Source: Alphaproteobacteria bacterium
GTDB taxonomy: Bacteria; Pseudomonadota; Alphaproteobacteria; Rhodobacterales; Rhodobacteraceae
NCBI GenBank assembly: GCA_030148665.1
Contig: JASBSZ010000034.1
Coordinates: 1-59,797, forward strand
Reading direction: 5' to 3'
Length of the DNA: 59,797 nt
Shown here: positions 1 to 8,248 of the stretch, piece after piece
How positions within the stretch are numbered: the stretch's first letter is position 1
Layout: each line of letters opens with the position of its first letter
The notes under the pieces: generated by a model
Told to the model about the DNA's origin: nothing
Database searches by the model: none
What the model saw: only the letters and a program-made list of their open reading frames with translations
Made by a program: the position numbers and the translations under genes

Positions 1-1053
1 CTTGATTTCCTTGATCGCCTCGTTAATGATTGCGTCGGACGGTGTGCCACCGAATGCCAGTTTACCCGTAATATCAGTACTTATCGCATGCGCCGCTGAA
101 CGTGTCACACCGTTCACCGACCAGCTGACGGGCGTCGTCTGCTTGGCGATGTCCTCGACGCCGGGCATGATCTGGCAATTGCCGGCACGCAGGTCAGTGC
201 CGAACCAGCTCACCACCAGCGACACGCTTTCGATGTTCGGCGCGGCCGCTTGCAGCTGGTCCAACGCGGCGACAATGTCCGGCACACCGTTGGTCGTGTG
301 AACATTCTCTGAAGCGGTTGCGCCGCCGGACCCGCGCGAGACCGGTGTCGTGCCATAGACGAACTCCCCGGTGCCGGGGATCAGCGTCACCGCTTTCAGC
401 ATCCCCTCGACGCTGTCAGGCTCGATCAACGGGCGAAACACCTCGAAGGACAGCTGCGGGAGGCGGTTGCCGAAGGGCGTGAGGTCGAGTTCCTCGAACA
501 TGACGTAGGCCGTACCGCGATAGGCCGGCGCATTGCCCGTGCCCATCTTCGCCTCGATGAACGGGTCGGGCTGTTGCGTTTCGTCGCCCTTATAAAGCCG
601 CCAGGTCAGCCCCGACAGATCCAGCGGCTTGCCGTCGGCCCAGACCCGCCCAATGCCTGAAATCGGTCCTTCGCAGAGCGCCACGGCAAAGGACGCGGTG
701 TAGGTATAGCTGGTGGTCTTGACCTTCGGCCCACCGCCCTTGCCGCCCTGGGTGGTCGTGCTGACATGTTCGGTGAAGTCGGTGGCCCAGATGATGTTAC
801 CGCCCAAGCGCATCCGGCCCCAGACGCGGGGGATGACGGCGCCTTCCGTGGAGGTCGTGACGGTCAGGTTCTCGAGCCGCGCGCCCTCGATGCGCTGGCC
901 TGGTGTAAGCTGCGAGACGATCCAGCTGTCAATGAGCGACCCCGCGAAGGACCCTACCGCGCCGCCGATTGTGGCGGCCGACACGCCAAGGATGGACCCA
1001 CCAATCGAGGCGCCCAGCGCAGAGCCGGCGGAGGCAAGAAGGATCGAGGCCAT
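1..1053 (-). CDS. Tail tip / host-specificity protein (GTA megatron-like), C-terminus cut by window edge
   Basis: Reading from an ATG at 1053, 351 codons stay open to the window edge, so only the N-terminal part is seen. It begins with a glycine/alanine-rich hydrophobic stretch (MASILLASAGSALGASIGG), then a region typical of the large tail-tip proteins that follow NlpC/P60 genes in gene transfer agents and Rhodobacter phages. In those systems the protein sits at the distal tail and carries carbohydrate-binding and TIM-barrel-like domains. That assignment rests mainly on gene order (DUF2460, DUF2163, NlpC/P60, then this gene) and on the motif VWGRMRLGGNIIWAT. It is the last gene of the visible late operon, 3 bp after the peptidase gene. 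Confidence 0.8.
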   Translation of the reverse strand, partial: MASILLASAGSALGASIGGSILGVSAATIGGAVGSFAGSLIDSWIVSQLTPGQRIEGARLENLTVTTSTEGAVIPRVWGRMRLGGNIIWATDFTEHVSTTTQGGKGGGPKVKTTSYTYTASFAVALCEGPISGIGRVWADGKPLDLSGLTWRLYKGDETQQPDPFIEAKMGTGNAPAYRGTAYVMFEELDLTPFGNRLPQLSFEVFRPLIEPDSVEGMLKAVTLIPGTGEFVYGTTPVSRGSGGATASENVHTTNGVPDIVAALDQLQAAAPNIESVSLVVSWFGTDLRAGNCQIMPGVEDIAKQTTPVSWSVNGVTRSAAHAISTDITGKLAFGGTPSDAIINEAIKEIK

Positions 1054-1056
1054 GGG

Positions 1057-1542
1057 TCAGATCTTCGGAAAAACGGGAAAGCGGAAGGCAAAGGCGATGC
1101 GTCGGCGCCAGGGATCGGTGAGCGGCTCCTCGATCACGCCAGTGCGCTCATAGGCATGAAAAAAACGGTGAATATTCTGGCGTCCATTCGCGAGAATCCC
1201 GGCGTGCTTGGCGATGGAGCCGGCACGCATGCGAAACAGCACCACGTCGCCGGTGCGGGCGTCGGAAACGGCGATCTCGATCATCGCCACCCGTGCGGCC
1301 TCGGCCAGAACTTCATGCGGTCCGGCCTCACCCCAATCCCTTGAATAAGGTGGAACAGGCATGGGTTCGGGGCCCACGACCTCGCGCCACACGCCCCGGA
1401 TCAGGCCGAGGCAGTCGCAGCCGACACCCTTCACCGAAGCCTGATCGTGATAGGGCGTGCCGAGCCAGCCGCGCGCGGCCCGAACGATGCGGGCCGGCAT
1501 GATGCGGGCGGCCCCATCGCGGTGGGCGTTCCCACTGGTCAC
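1057..1542 (-). CDS. NlpC/P60 tail-associated cell-wall peptidase
   Basis: 161 aa. Phage tail peptidase of the NlpC/P60 family, expected to open peptidoglycan during DNA delivery and equivalent to GTA orf14. The catalytic cysteine is Cys44 in the motif GCDCLGLIRG. The catalytic histidine is probably in IAKHAGILANG near residue 135. Length fits the family. The ATG at 1542 overlaps the stop of the upstream DUF2163 gene in an ATGA junction, implying translational coupling; an internal Met15 is an alternative start. It has no signal peptide, as expected for a virion-assembled enzyme. Confidence 0.9.
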   Translation of the reverse strand: MTSGNAHRDGAARIMPARIVRAARGWLGTPYHDQASVKGVGCDCLGLIRGVWREVVGPEPMPVPPYSRDWGEAGPHEVLAEAARVAMIEIAVSDARTGDVVLFRMRAGSIAKHAGILANGRQNIHRFFHAYERTGVIEEPLTDPWRRRIAFAFRFPVFPKI

Positions 1543-2423
1543 AGTACGGTCCCCGTATTGCTGTCACCCTTCGCGGCATAGCGAATAACCGTGTCCTGCC
1601 CGGGGATGTGCGGGAATCCGCGGAAATTGACAGCGTTGGCAAACTTGTCGCGACAGGTCTCAAACCGCTTGTCGCATCCGGCGGTGATGTTGAAGGTGTC
1701 GCCCACGGCAATGGCTCGCACCGGGGCCTCCAACAGGGTGACGATGACATCGGTGGTGCCAACCGCATCGCTAAGCACTTCCGCCTTGCGTCCGGCGTTG
1801 GCACCGCCCGTCCAGGAGAGCGTGCCGAGCGCGAACCAGCCGTCGGCGAATGCGGAAAGCCCGGATACCGTGAAGCTCCGGTCTCCCGTGACCGTGACCA
1901 CCGTGCCGCTGCCGACATAGGCCGGGTCCGTCAGGTCCACCCCGCATCGGGCATCGCCCAGCACCGCGTCGCATGTGGCCTGAAACGTCCGCCCCACGGT
2001 CTGGTTCAGAGCATGGGCCAGCGAGCGCATCTCGGCCACGAACTGCACACGTCCTCGCCGGACCTGGCCGATGGCGCCGCGGCGCATCAGCACGCGCTGT
2101 GAAGTGTCCTGCCAGTTCACCCGCCAGATCTCGACGCTCGCATTGTCCCAGCGGCCATCGAGGATGTCTGTCTCGGTGATGGTGGTGGAGGTCAGCACGC
2201 CCTCGGCGTCCTGTGCATCAACCGAAAGATCGGAGCCAGAGCGGATTTCCGAGGCGGTGAATCCCGACTCGGGCTCAAACGTGGTGCCATCGAAGGCCAG
2301 CGGCAGGTCGTGGTCCGTGAAGCCGAACACCTTCCGGTCGGCGCGGGTCAGCCGCCAGCACCAGGCGAGCGTCGTGGTGCCGGAATCAAGGTGGGATTGA
2401 AGGCCGGTGGGCAGGGTTTTCAT
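1539..2423 (-). CDS. DUF2163 family tail protein (GTA orf13-like)
   Basis: 294 aa. Matches the DUF2163 phage family (first named from Brucella BR0599). The N-terminus MKTLPTGLQSHLDSGTTTL, the GFTDHD segment near residue 35, and a C-terminal cysteine-containing region (TAGCDKRFETCRDKF) followed by GFPHIPG are typical. It is a distal tail hub component in GTA-like tails. The ATG at 2423 overlaps the stop of the DUF2460 gene, and its own stop overlaps the peptidase start, so the three tail-tip genes are tightly coupled. Confidence 0.88.
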   Translation of the reverse strand: MKTLPTGLQSHLDSGTTTLAWCWRLTRADRKVFGFTDHDLPLAFDGTTFEPESGFTASEIRSGSDLSVDAQDAEGVLTSTTITETDILDGRWDNASVEIWRVNWQDTSQRVLMRRGAIGQVRRGRVQFVAEMRSLAHALNQTVGRTFQATCDAVLGDARCGVDLTDPAYVGSGTVVTVTGDRSFTVSGLSAFADGWFALGTLSWTGGANAGRKAEVLSDAVGTTDVIVTLLEAPVRAIAVGDTFNITAGCDKRFETCRDKFANAVNFRGFPHIPGQDTVIRYAAKGDSNTGTVL

Positions 2424-3046
2424 CGCCGCACCTCAATCAACGGAATGGATGTGATGGAGCCGAGGCGCTCGATGTCGAGCGTCACGTCCAGCGTGTCGGT
2501 GTCAAAGCGCACCGGCACGTCGAATTCGAAGCCTGCGGTGATCGCCGCGCCATTGGCCGGGGCCGTGTTGAAGCTGACGACGCCGGTGGTGGTGTCCTCC
2601 GACCAGCCGCTTGCCTGATCGACGCCATCGATGGCGATGCGCACGGTTCCGGCGACCGGTTTGGTGATCGTGCGAGTCCATGCCTGCGCGCCGGAAACGT
2701 AGGATTTCACAAGCTGGAATGCGGTCGTCGTGCCATCGCCCGCGCCAATGGTCTGATCCGTGGCCGCCGGCGTTTGGGACGGCAGACAGGATTTGAAATC
2801 CGCCCAGTCCTTCCAGCGGAAGCCATGCAGCCGCCCGTTGCGAGCTTCAAAAAAGGCCACCACCGCCGCCAGATCATCGGCCCGGCGAATGCCGTAGGCC
2901 GCATCGTAGCGCCGGCGGCTGTTCGCCCAGCTGGCGTTGCGCTCTTCATCGCCGGACGCGAGCTCGACGATCTGGGTGCGCCGCTCGGGACCGCCGCGCG
3001 CATTGCGGCTGATGTCGTCGGGAAAGCGAACTTCGTGGAAGGCCAT
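2420..3046 (-). CDS. DUF2460 family distal tail protein (GTA orf12-like)
   Basis: 208 aa. Recognised by the N-terminal FHEVRFPDDISRNARGGPE and by RRYDAAYGIRRADDLAAVVAFFEARNGRLHGFRWKDWADF, split here as RRYDAAYGIR and LHGFRWKDWADF, which are signatures of the DUF2460/TIGR02217 family. In gene transfer agents and siphophages this is the distal tail protein linking the tail tube to the tip. It lies 3 bp after the tape measure gene and overlaps the DUF2163 gene by 4 bp. Family assignment is confident; the structural role is from homologues. Confidence 0.9.
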   Translation of the reverse strand: MAFHEVRFPDDISRNARGGPERRTQIVELASGDEERNASWANSRRRYDAAYGIRRADDLAAVVAFFEARNGRLHGFRWKDWADFKSCLPSQTPAATDQTIGAGDGTTTAFQLVKSYVSGAQAWTRTITKPVAGTVRIAIDGVDQASGWSEDTTTGVVSFNTAPANGAAITAGFEFDVPVRFDTDTLDVTLDIERLGSITSIPLIEVRR

Positions 3047-3049
3047 GGG

Positions 3050-5179
3050 CTACATCCCCCGTCTGCCCAGCGCGACGGCGCGCGCAATGTCAGCGGCAAT
3101 CTGGGCGCGGGACTGTCTGAAGCTCTCGGCATCGCGCGTCTGGATGTTGATGGTGATGTTTTGGGCGCCGCCCGCACCCGCCGCCACCTCGCGTCGGCTC
3201 AGCACGCGCTCGCCCCTTTGCAGTATGGCCGGTACCTCGTCCGGACGGAGGCCCGCAAAACCGCCCGCGTGCATCCGAGGCGCCCCGGCAAAAGCCATGG
3301 CCGGCACCATGCGCTGCGGCGCTGGGGCGCCCACCATGCCGCCCGCGTGCATGACTGGCGCAAATACGCCGCCGAAATTGCCCAGCGCACCGGACAGCGC
3401 GTTTGCGAGTGGGCCGAGGATGAAACGCCGGGCCGACAGCTTTGCCATGTCGGCCAGCATCAAGGTGACCAGCGAGCGAAAGTCCAGCTTGCCCGTGCGC
3501 ACGAATTCCCCGATGGCTTGTTCGGCACTGGAGAATGCCCCTGCGAGGCTGTCGCCCAGCCCCTTGCCGATATCTATTGCCTTGTTGGCGTAATCCTTCA
3601 GCGAAGTAGCAGCTGTCTCCCAGGCAGACTTCGTAACCTCGGCCGCCCTCCTTGCGGCGCCGCCGACTTTGGCAACGGATGTCGCCACGGTATTGGCGGC
3701 AGAATTTGTGCGTGCAAGCGCTTCAGCCCCGTCATTACCGGCTGTTTTCAGGGCATTTCGCAATGCTTCCACAGATTTCAGGGGCGCGACTGCTGCATTC
3801 GCCGCCCCCCTGGCCGAGCTCGCCAGCACATCTGCCTTCCCCCGCGCGGCATCGGCGGCCGTTGCCATCTCGTAATAGGCCGATCCGGCCTCGATCGCTG
3901 CACCACCGAGTTTGAGCGCGACCTTGTCCATTCCCGGCACATCACGCAGACCCCCCGCCACCTTGTGCAGGAAGTCCGCCCAGCCTTTCTGGATGCGGGC
4001 CAGCATGCGCAGCCAGCCGGTCTGGATCGTGGTCCACACAGAGGCCAGTGACAGCCCGAGGGATTTGGCGCCCAGTTTCACCCGCTCCCAGACCTCGACC
4101 GCGAGGTTCTTCATCAGGCGCAGGGCCTCGCCAAACCCGCCCGCGCCCTTCACCAGCCGACCGAACCAGTAGATCAGCTCACCCGCCCCCACGATCAGGG
4201 CGCCGATGCCGGTACGGATGATGGCCGCGCGCAGCACCTTCATGGACAGCGCCAGCTTGCCGACGCCCAACGCCGCTGCCGTCAGCGAGGCAACAAGGCG
4301 GACGCCGAGAACCCCGGCAAAGGTGGCAGTGATGGTTACCAGTTCGCCGATATGGGCGAACAGCCCCCTGATCGCGCGCCCAAGCGGACCGGTCGTCTTG
4401 CCAATGGCGGCGAAGGCATCCGCCATCGCCTCGAGCGCGGGCGCGGCCGCCACGGCCAGCTGGTTGGCAATGCCGCGCCACAACAGCGCCATGCGCGAGA
4501 GCGCATCGTTGGTGCGCTGGATCTGTGCGGCATCCTGCTCCGACACCGCTACCCCGAAATCCTTCACGTCCTTCGTTGCCTGCCGAAGGGTGGCGCTGTC
4601 GATGCGCGAGAAGATCAGGCCGGCACGGGCGCCAAAGATCTGTGAAGCAACCGCGGCACGTTGTGCAGCAGGGATGTATTTCTGGATCGCATCCTGAATT
4701 TTCGTCAGCTTCTCATCGATCGGCAGCTTGGCGAGGTCTGTAGCCGACAGGTGCAGCTGCCGCAGCGCCTTCACAGCAGGCCCCGTGCCCTGGGCGGCCT
4801 GGGACAGGCTTTTCGTCATCATGATGGTCGCCTGCTCGACCTCGCCCTGCGACACGCCGGCCAGATCAGCCGCGCGCGCCAGCACCTGCATGCTGGCGGT
4901 CGTTGTGCCGAGGGACGCTGCCAGCTTGGCCTGTTCGTCGATGGTCTGAAGGCTGGAGCGCACCATGGATACCCCGGCGCTGACGGCCGCCGCAGCCACG
5001 ATGCCGGCGGCGATCTTCGCACGCCGCGCGAACTTCGCCAGCCTCGCATTGGCAATCTCCATCTCACGCGAGGCCCTGCCGAAGCCGCGCTTGCCAGCCT
5101 CACCGATGCCTTCGAGCTCGGCCCGCACTTGCTTGCCGCCCACCGCCGCAAGGCGGACGCTGACGCGTCGTTCAGCCAT
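3050..5179 (-). CDS. Tail tape measure protein
   Basis: 709 aa from the ATG at 5179 (MAERRVSVRLAAVGG). A start 21 bp upstream is possible, but 5179 overlaps the previous stop in ATGGCTGA. It sets tail length and is threaded inside the tail tube. The N-terminal quarter has the coiled-coil and GERG-like features of lambda-family tape measures. A hydrophobic central segment (near residues 275-345) and glycine/alanine-rich stretches follow. The C-terminal region has the HAGG repeats and LQRGERVLSRREV common to minor tail/tape measure C-termini. The length predicts a fairly short siphophage tail. Confidence 0.9.
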   Translation of the reverse strand: MAERRVSVRLAAVGGKQVRAELEGIGEAGKRGFGRASREMEIANARLAKFARRAKIAAGIVAAAAVSAGVSMVRSSLQTIDEQAKLAASLGTTTASMQVLARAADLAGVSQGEVEQATIMMTKSLSQAAQGTGPAVKALRQLHLSATDLAKLPIDEKLTKIQDAIQKYIPAAQRAAVASQIFGARAGLIFSRIDSATLRQATKDVKDFGVAVSEQDAAQIQRTNDALSRMALLWRGIANQLAVAAAPALEAMADAFAAIGKTTGPLGRAIRGLFAHIGELVTITATFAGVLGVRLVASLTAAALGVGKLALSMKVLRAAIIRTGIGALIVGAGELIYWFGRLVKGAGGFGEALRLMKNLAVEVWERVKLGAKSLGLSLASVWTTIQTGWLRMLARIQKGWADFLHKVAGGLRDVPGMDKVALKLGGAAIEAGSAYYEMATAADAARGKADVLASSARGAANAAVAPLKSVEALRNALKTAGNDGAEALARTNSAANTVATSVAKVGGAARRAAEVTKSAWETAATSLKDYANKAIDIGKGLGDSLAGAFSSAEQAIGEFVRTGKLDFRSLVTLMLADMAKLSARRFILGPLANALSGALGNFGGVFAPVMHAGGMVGAPAPQRMVPAMAFAGAPRMHAGGFAGLRPDEVPAILQRGERVLSRREVAAGAGGAQNITINIQTRDAESFRQSRAQIAADIARAVALGRRGM

Positions 5180-5857
5180 GTTCCTGTTCCATTCGTTCAT
5201 TGAGTTTGGCGACCATCACTGCCTCGATCGCGGGCAACAGTTCGGCCACCGCCACACCGGGCACGCCCAGCGCCCGGGCAAGCGCCAACGCCGCGGTCAT
5301 GTCCCAGCTGATGATCCCGCCCGAGGGGGCCACGCGCAGTTGCCCACCAAGACGGCCCACGAGATCCCAGACCTGTACGCCCTCGAAGGTCTGCGGCGCA
5401 TTCAGCCTTTGCGGGCAGTCTTCGCAGAAAGTTGCGGGGCCCTCGCCAGGCTCGCAGCCCTCGCAGTATCCGTCGCCCCCACCGAAGACCCAGTCGGCGA
5501 GGGCGATGAGGCGTTTTTTTCCTGCTCCAGCAGCAGGCCTTTCGCCACATAGCCGGTCTGGAAGGCCTCGAAGAGTGGCCAGAGATCGAGAAGCGCGTCG
5601 ATGGCCTCGGGGCTGACGGGGATGGGATTGCTGTCCGCATCGCCAACACCCTCCCAGTCGAGGATCGCAACCTGGGCCAGCGCCCTGGCAAAGGTCAGCG
5701 CGCTTTCCTCGTCACTGGCATCATCGCCCAACGCCTGCACAGCCGGGTCATTGCGCGCGGCTACCATCAGCGCCGTGGTCAGCGGGCGCAGTTGCACCCG
5801 CACCCCATGACCAAGATCCAGCCATACGGGTTCATTGGAGAGATCGAGTTTCAGCAT
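5172..5857 (-). CDS. Tail assembly chaperone long form (GT-like) made by -1 ribosomal frameshift
   Basis: Frame 0 from 5857 reaches codons GAA AAA AAC at 5521-5513. A -1 slip on A AAA AAC continues from 5513 in the overlapping frame to a TGA at 5172. The fusion is 228 aa: 115 shared residues and 113 from the new frame. The new segment begins RLIALADWVFGGGDGYCEGC, has paired CEGC and CEDC motifs, and ends MEQEHG, 8 bp into the tape measure start. This is the arrangement of lambda G/GT between major tail protein and tape measure. The downstream frame has no good start of its own (only a GTG at 5360 that would omit the cysteines), which supports the frameshift. Confidence 0.82.
5402..5857 (-). 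CDS. Tail assembly chaperone short form (lambda G-like)
   Basis: 151 aa. The ATG at 5857 lies 2 bp past the major tail protein stop. It begins MLKLDLSNEPVWLDLG and contains an alpha-helical AVAL-type middle; position between major tail tube and tape measure genes identifies it as a tail assembly chaperone. Such proteins coat the tape measure during tail assembly and are absent from the virion. The last 36 residues, after the slippery site, are low complexity (SSPSPTGSSVGATDTARA) and look like the translated by-product of a frameshift overlap. Other in-frame starts upstream fall inside the tail protein gene and are rejected. Confidence 0.82.
   Translation of the reverse strand: MLKLDLSNEPVWLDLGHGVRVQLRPLTTALMVAARNDPAVQALGDDASDEESALTFARALAQVAILDWEGVGDADSNPIPVSPEAIDALLDLWPLFEAFQTGYVAKGLLLEQEKNASSPSPTGSSVGATDTARAASLARAPQLSAKTARKG
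5513..5519 (-). promoter_or_regulatory. Slippery heptamer A AAA AAC for programmed -1 frameshift
   Basis: On the minus strand the codons GAA AAA AAC GCC give the canonical bacterial X XXY YYZ heptamer A AAA AAC in the correct frame. The -1 frame is open from here to 5172 and encodes conserved-looking protein, while frame 0 ends at 5402. No stem-loop was modelled. Confidence 0.8.
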
Positions 5858-5859
5858 GG

Positions 5860-6798
5860 TCAATAACTGCTCACCTGGTTCTTGAGAACGACCGTGCACA
5901 TCTGCCCGGCCACGCTGTCGTAGGCCGCCTGCCAGTCGAAACTGGCCTGGATGCCCTGCGGCCCCTGGATTTCCACCCGGGGGCGCGGGAGATAGACGGC
6001 GTGCGCCGTGATCGTCAGGCTGACATTGGCGGAAATGGTCCACGAGAACTCGAGGCTCGCCGATGTGCCATTCAGCGCCTGATTCATCAGGGTGTTGTCC
6101 GCGAACCGGACGTCGATCTTGCCCGTCAGTGCGGCAATGGACGGGTCCGCGCCATCGATACGCCCGTCCGAGCGGATGGTCTCGATGCGTTCAACGTTGT
6201 TGGAATAGGTGATATCCGCAGAGACGATATTGCCCAGCGCGGTGCCGTTACGCTTGATCGCGCCGTTGAAATGCCCGAACCGTTGCAGGGCGTAGGCCGT
6301 TGGCGTACCGGCCGCCGTCGCCGTGGCGACGTTTTCACCCTGGGCGATCAGCTTGACGTCGGCCGTCAACAAGCCGGAACGCTGCATCTGCAGGCTGAGC
6401 TGGTCGAGCACACAGCCGGTATACATGGCGAAACGCGGGATCTCCGGCATCGCCACCTCAATGGCCATGCTGGGCAGGTTCCAGGACCCGGACTTGAAGG
6501 TGTGCGTCTTGTTCGTCGTCCCGGTGGTGGTGGGATTGCCAAAGGCTGCCTTCAGCCAAAACCCGAAGGCCTCGGCGTCCAGCGGCACCTTGATGTCGCC
6601 ATCGGCCGTCACCGCATCCTTGATCGGCGCCAGCGGATCGCGGCCATATCCCAGCAGCTCAGAGGCCAGCAGGGGCTGCTCGGCCCCAAGCGAGGCGCTG
6701 GCAAAGGGCATCTGCATGAAGCCGGAGGCCGGCGCGGTTCCATAGGTCGTCTCGAACGCGGCCGCCAGCTGCGACCGCGCGCCTTGTGCACGGGGCAT
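5860..6798 (-). CDS. Major tail tube protein
   Basis: 312 aa, starting MPRAQGARSQLAAAFETTYG. The pattern of an N-terminal FETTYG motif, a central beta-rich region and a C-terminal WTISANVSLTITAHAVYL segment is typical of tail tube proteins of Rhodobacter siphophages. The ATG at 6798 is preceded by a strong GAAAGGA ribosome site, shared in style with the capsid and decoration genes, consistent with high expression. It is followed at once by the tail chaperone gene. Upstream, the minus-strand operon is interrupted by a plus-strand rhodanese/YnfA cassette. Confidence 0.85.
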   Translation of the reverse strand: MPRAQGARSQLAAAFETTYGTAPASGFMQMPFASASLGAEQPLLASELLGYGRDPLAPIKDAVTADGDIKVPLDAEAFGFWLKAAFGNPTTTGTTNKTHTFKSGSWNLPSMAIEVAMPEIPRFAMYTGCVLDQLSLQMQRSGLLTADVKLIAQGENVATATAAGTPTAYALQRFGHFNGAIKRNGTALGNIVSADITYSNNVERIETIRSDGRIDGADPSIAALTGKIDVRFADNTLMNQALNGTSASLEFSWTISANVSLTITAHAVYLPRPRVEIQGPQGIQASFDWQAAYDSVAGQMCTVVLKNQVSSY

Positions 6799-6901
6799 CG
6801 TTGAGTCCTTTCGGTTGGTGGAGAGCTCAAACCAGGAGGGTGGCCATTGCGCAAACCGGGCCGTGCAATGTGAAGAGCGATCACGTTATGGTCAGCCGAC
6901 A

Positions 6902-6929
6902 TTGCGGTCAGGCAAAGGCGGGTTATCCT
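6902..6929 (+). promoter_or_regulatory. Possible promoter for the rhodanese/YnfA cargo
   Basis: TTGCGG (6902-6907) and TATCCT (6924-6929) are separated by 16 bp, 38 bp before the rhodanese start. The match is weak, but these genes oppose the late operon and need their own promoter. Confidence 0.3.
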
Positions 6930-6967
6930 CGCGGCGACAGGATCGTGGCCGTGAAAGGGGCAGGAAA

Positions 6968-7312
6968 ATGAAAACACTGGATGCGCAGGAGCTTCGCCGC
7001 TGGCTTGATGAAAGCCGCGATTTCGTGCTGGTAGACACATTGCCGCCGAGCGCCTTTGAAAAGGCACACCTGCCGGGGGCCATCAACATCATGTCGGACG
7101 ACATCCTCGAGCGTGCGCCGCGCGAGCTGCCCGACAAGGAGAGCGATGTCGTGGTCTACTGCGCCAGTGTCAGATGCAAGCGGGCGGGGCTTTCCGCCGA
7201 AAGGCTGGAACGGCTGGGCTATGCGCATGTGTACCATTTTGCCGGCGGCAAGCGCGACTGGCGCGAGGCCGGGTTCCCGCTGGAAGGTTCGGAGGTCGGC
7301 AATGAGGCTTGA
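6968..7312 (+). CDS. Rhodanese-domain protein (prophage cargo)
   Basis: 114 aa single-domain rhodanese. The start at 6968 (MKTLDAQELRRWL) is chosen over longer in-frame starts because GAAAGGGGCAGGAAA precedes it and the rhodanese fold begins there. The active-site loop is CASVRCKRAG with Cys at about residue 63; HLPGAINI is the usual CH2A-like motif. Rhodaneses transfer sulfane sulfur from thiosulfate or persulfides. The gene is on the strand opposite to the surrounding late genes and overlaps the YnfA gene by 11 bp, so the two form a small operon. The substrate cannot be deduced; a role in the lysogen rather than in the virion is inferred. Confidence 0.88.
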   Translation: MKTLDAQELRRWLDESRDFVLVDTLPPSAFEKAHLPGAINIMSDDILERAPRELPDKESDVVVYCASVRCKRAGLSAERLERLGYAHVYHFAGGKRDWREAGFPLEGSEVGNEA

Positions 7313-7649
7313 ACAATTGGGGCCGTCGCTTGCGATCTATCTGACCGCGGCGTTCTTCGAGTTGCTGGGCAGCTACGCGCTGTGGTCGGTAATGCGGCTG
7401 GGCCGCTCGCCGCTGTGGCTGGTGGGAGGGGTGGTTTCACTGGTGATTTTCGCGTGGCTGCTGACCCGGATAGGGCTGGATTCCTCGGGCCGGGCCTATG
7501 CCGCATATGGCGGGATCTATATTCTGGCATCGCTTGTCTGGCTGTGGCGGGTGGATGGGCGCACGCCCGATCTTTACGACGTCATCGGCGTGGGGCTGAG
7601 CGTGGCCGGAACCCTGGTGATATTGATGGGTCGTCATGCGTCGGGATAG
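7302..7649 (+). CDS. YnfA/UPF0060 family membrane protein (prophage cargo)
   Basis: 115 aa with four predicted membrane segments: AIYLTAAFFELLGSYALW, PLWLVGGVVSLVIFAWLLT, AYAAYGGIYILASLVWLW and VIGVGLSVAGTLVILMG. The order and the motif RAYAAYGGIYI match the UPF0060/YnfA family, small inner-membrane proteins distantly like small multidrug transporters and of uncertain function. The ATG at 7302 overlaps the end of the rhodanese gene, so translation is probably coupled. Pairing with a rhodanese inside a phage tail module is unusual. It is expected to act in the cytoplasmic membrane of the lysogen. Confidence 0.88.
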   Translation: MRLEQLGPSLAIYLTAAFFELLGSYALWSVMRLGRSPLWLVGGVVSLVIFAWLLTRIGLDSSGRAYAAYGGIYILASLVWLWRVDGRTPDLYDVIGVGLSVAGTLVILMGRHASG

Positions 7650-7723
7650 AGATCGGCAGCCGGTGACCTTGCAGCCGGTCGCCAGGGACGCGTGGCTATT
7701 CAGTTCCTTCGGTTGTGGGCGGC

Positions 7724-8152
7724 TCAGGAAAGCGGATCAGCCGTCACATAATGCAGGATCACTGGAACGACGGCGGCTTTCAGCGCCTGTCCACCCTCGA
7801 CGGGCAGATCCACGGGCCGGGGCGCCTCGGCTTCTACCCAGTCGCAGAGCCCACCCAGCGTTCGGTTGGCGGCCAGCGCCGTGCCGATGTCGGAGATCAA
7901 GGTGTCAAACACCGTGTCGCGATCGGCAGACGCCTTGCCCTGCACCATCACCTCCAGTTCCGCCCGGTGCTCATAGTGGTACCGCGGCGGCGACAGTGTC
8001 ACCTCCGGTTCCCCAGGTTCTCCATCCCGCAGGATTACGAGGCCGCCCGCGGGTACGCGTTCGGGCAGCGCCTCCCCGCGCAGGACGGTGGCGGGCACAG
8101 TTTGCAGGGTCGCAAGCAGCGCCTGCAGGATGGTTTCACGGGGTGTGGGCAA
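7724..8152 (-). CDS. Tail terminator-like protein
   Basis: 142 aa, starting MPTPRETILQALLATLQTVP. Small phage proteins of this type, often misannotated as acyl-CoA transferase, occur between head-tail joining and major tail genes and behave like lambda gpU tail terminators, which cap the tail tube. The pattern RAELEVMVQG near residue 65 and a C-terminal VPVILHYVTADPL fits. It is now isolated: the rhodanese/YnfA pair separates it from the tail tube gene, and the cytochrome pair separates it from the joining genes. Its function is inferred from position and general similarity. Confidence 0.72.
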   Translation of the reverse strand: MPTPRETILQALLATLQTVPATVLRGEALPERVPAGGLVILRDGEPGEPEVTLSPPRYHYEHRAELEVMVQGKASADRDTVFDTLISDIGTALAANRTLGGLCDWVEAEAPRPVDLPVEGGQALKAAVVPVILHYVTADPLS

Positions 8153-8248
8153 TGAAGTTCACCAGGTCGGAAATCGGAGAGAAAAGGAATGGCGGTGGCG
8201 AAAATCCTGACCATTTGCAGGACGTCCGCCACCGCTGATTGCTAATTC

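Noticed and set aside
2774..4051. 425-codon plus-strand frame
   Set aside because: Antisense to the tape measure gene; His/Arg/Gly-rich and without domain.
5197..5691. Overlapping minus-strand frame across the tail chaperone region
   Set aside because: This is the +1 frame, Arg/Trp-rich and not the one reached by the slippery site; the -1 frame gives the coherent protein.
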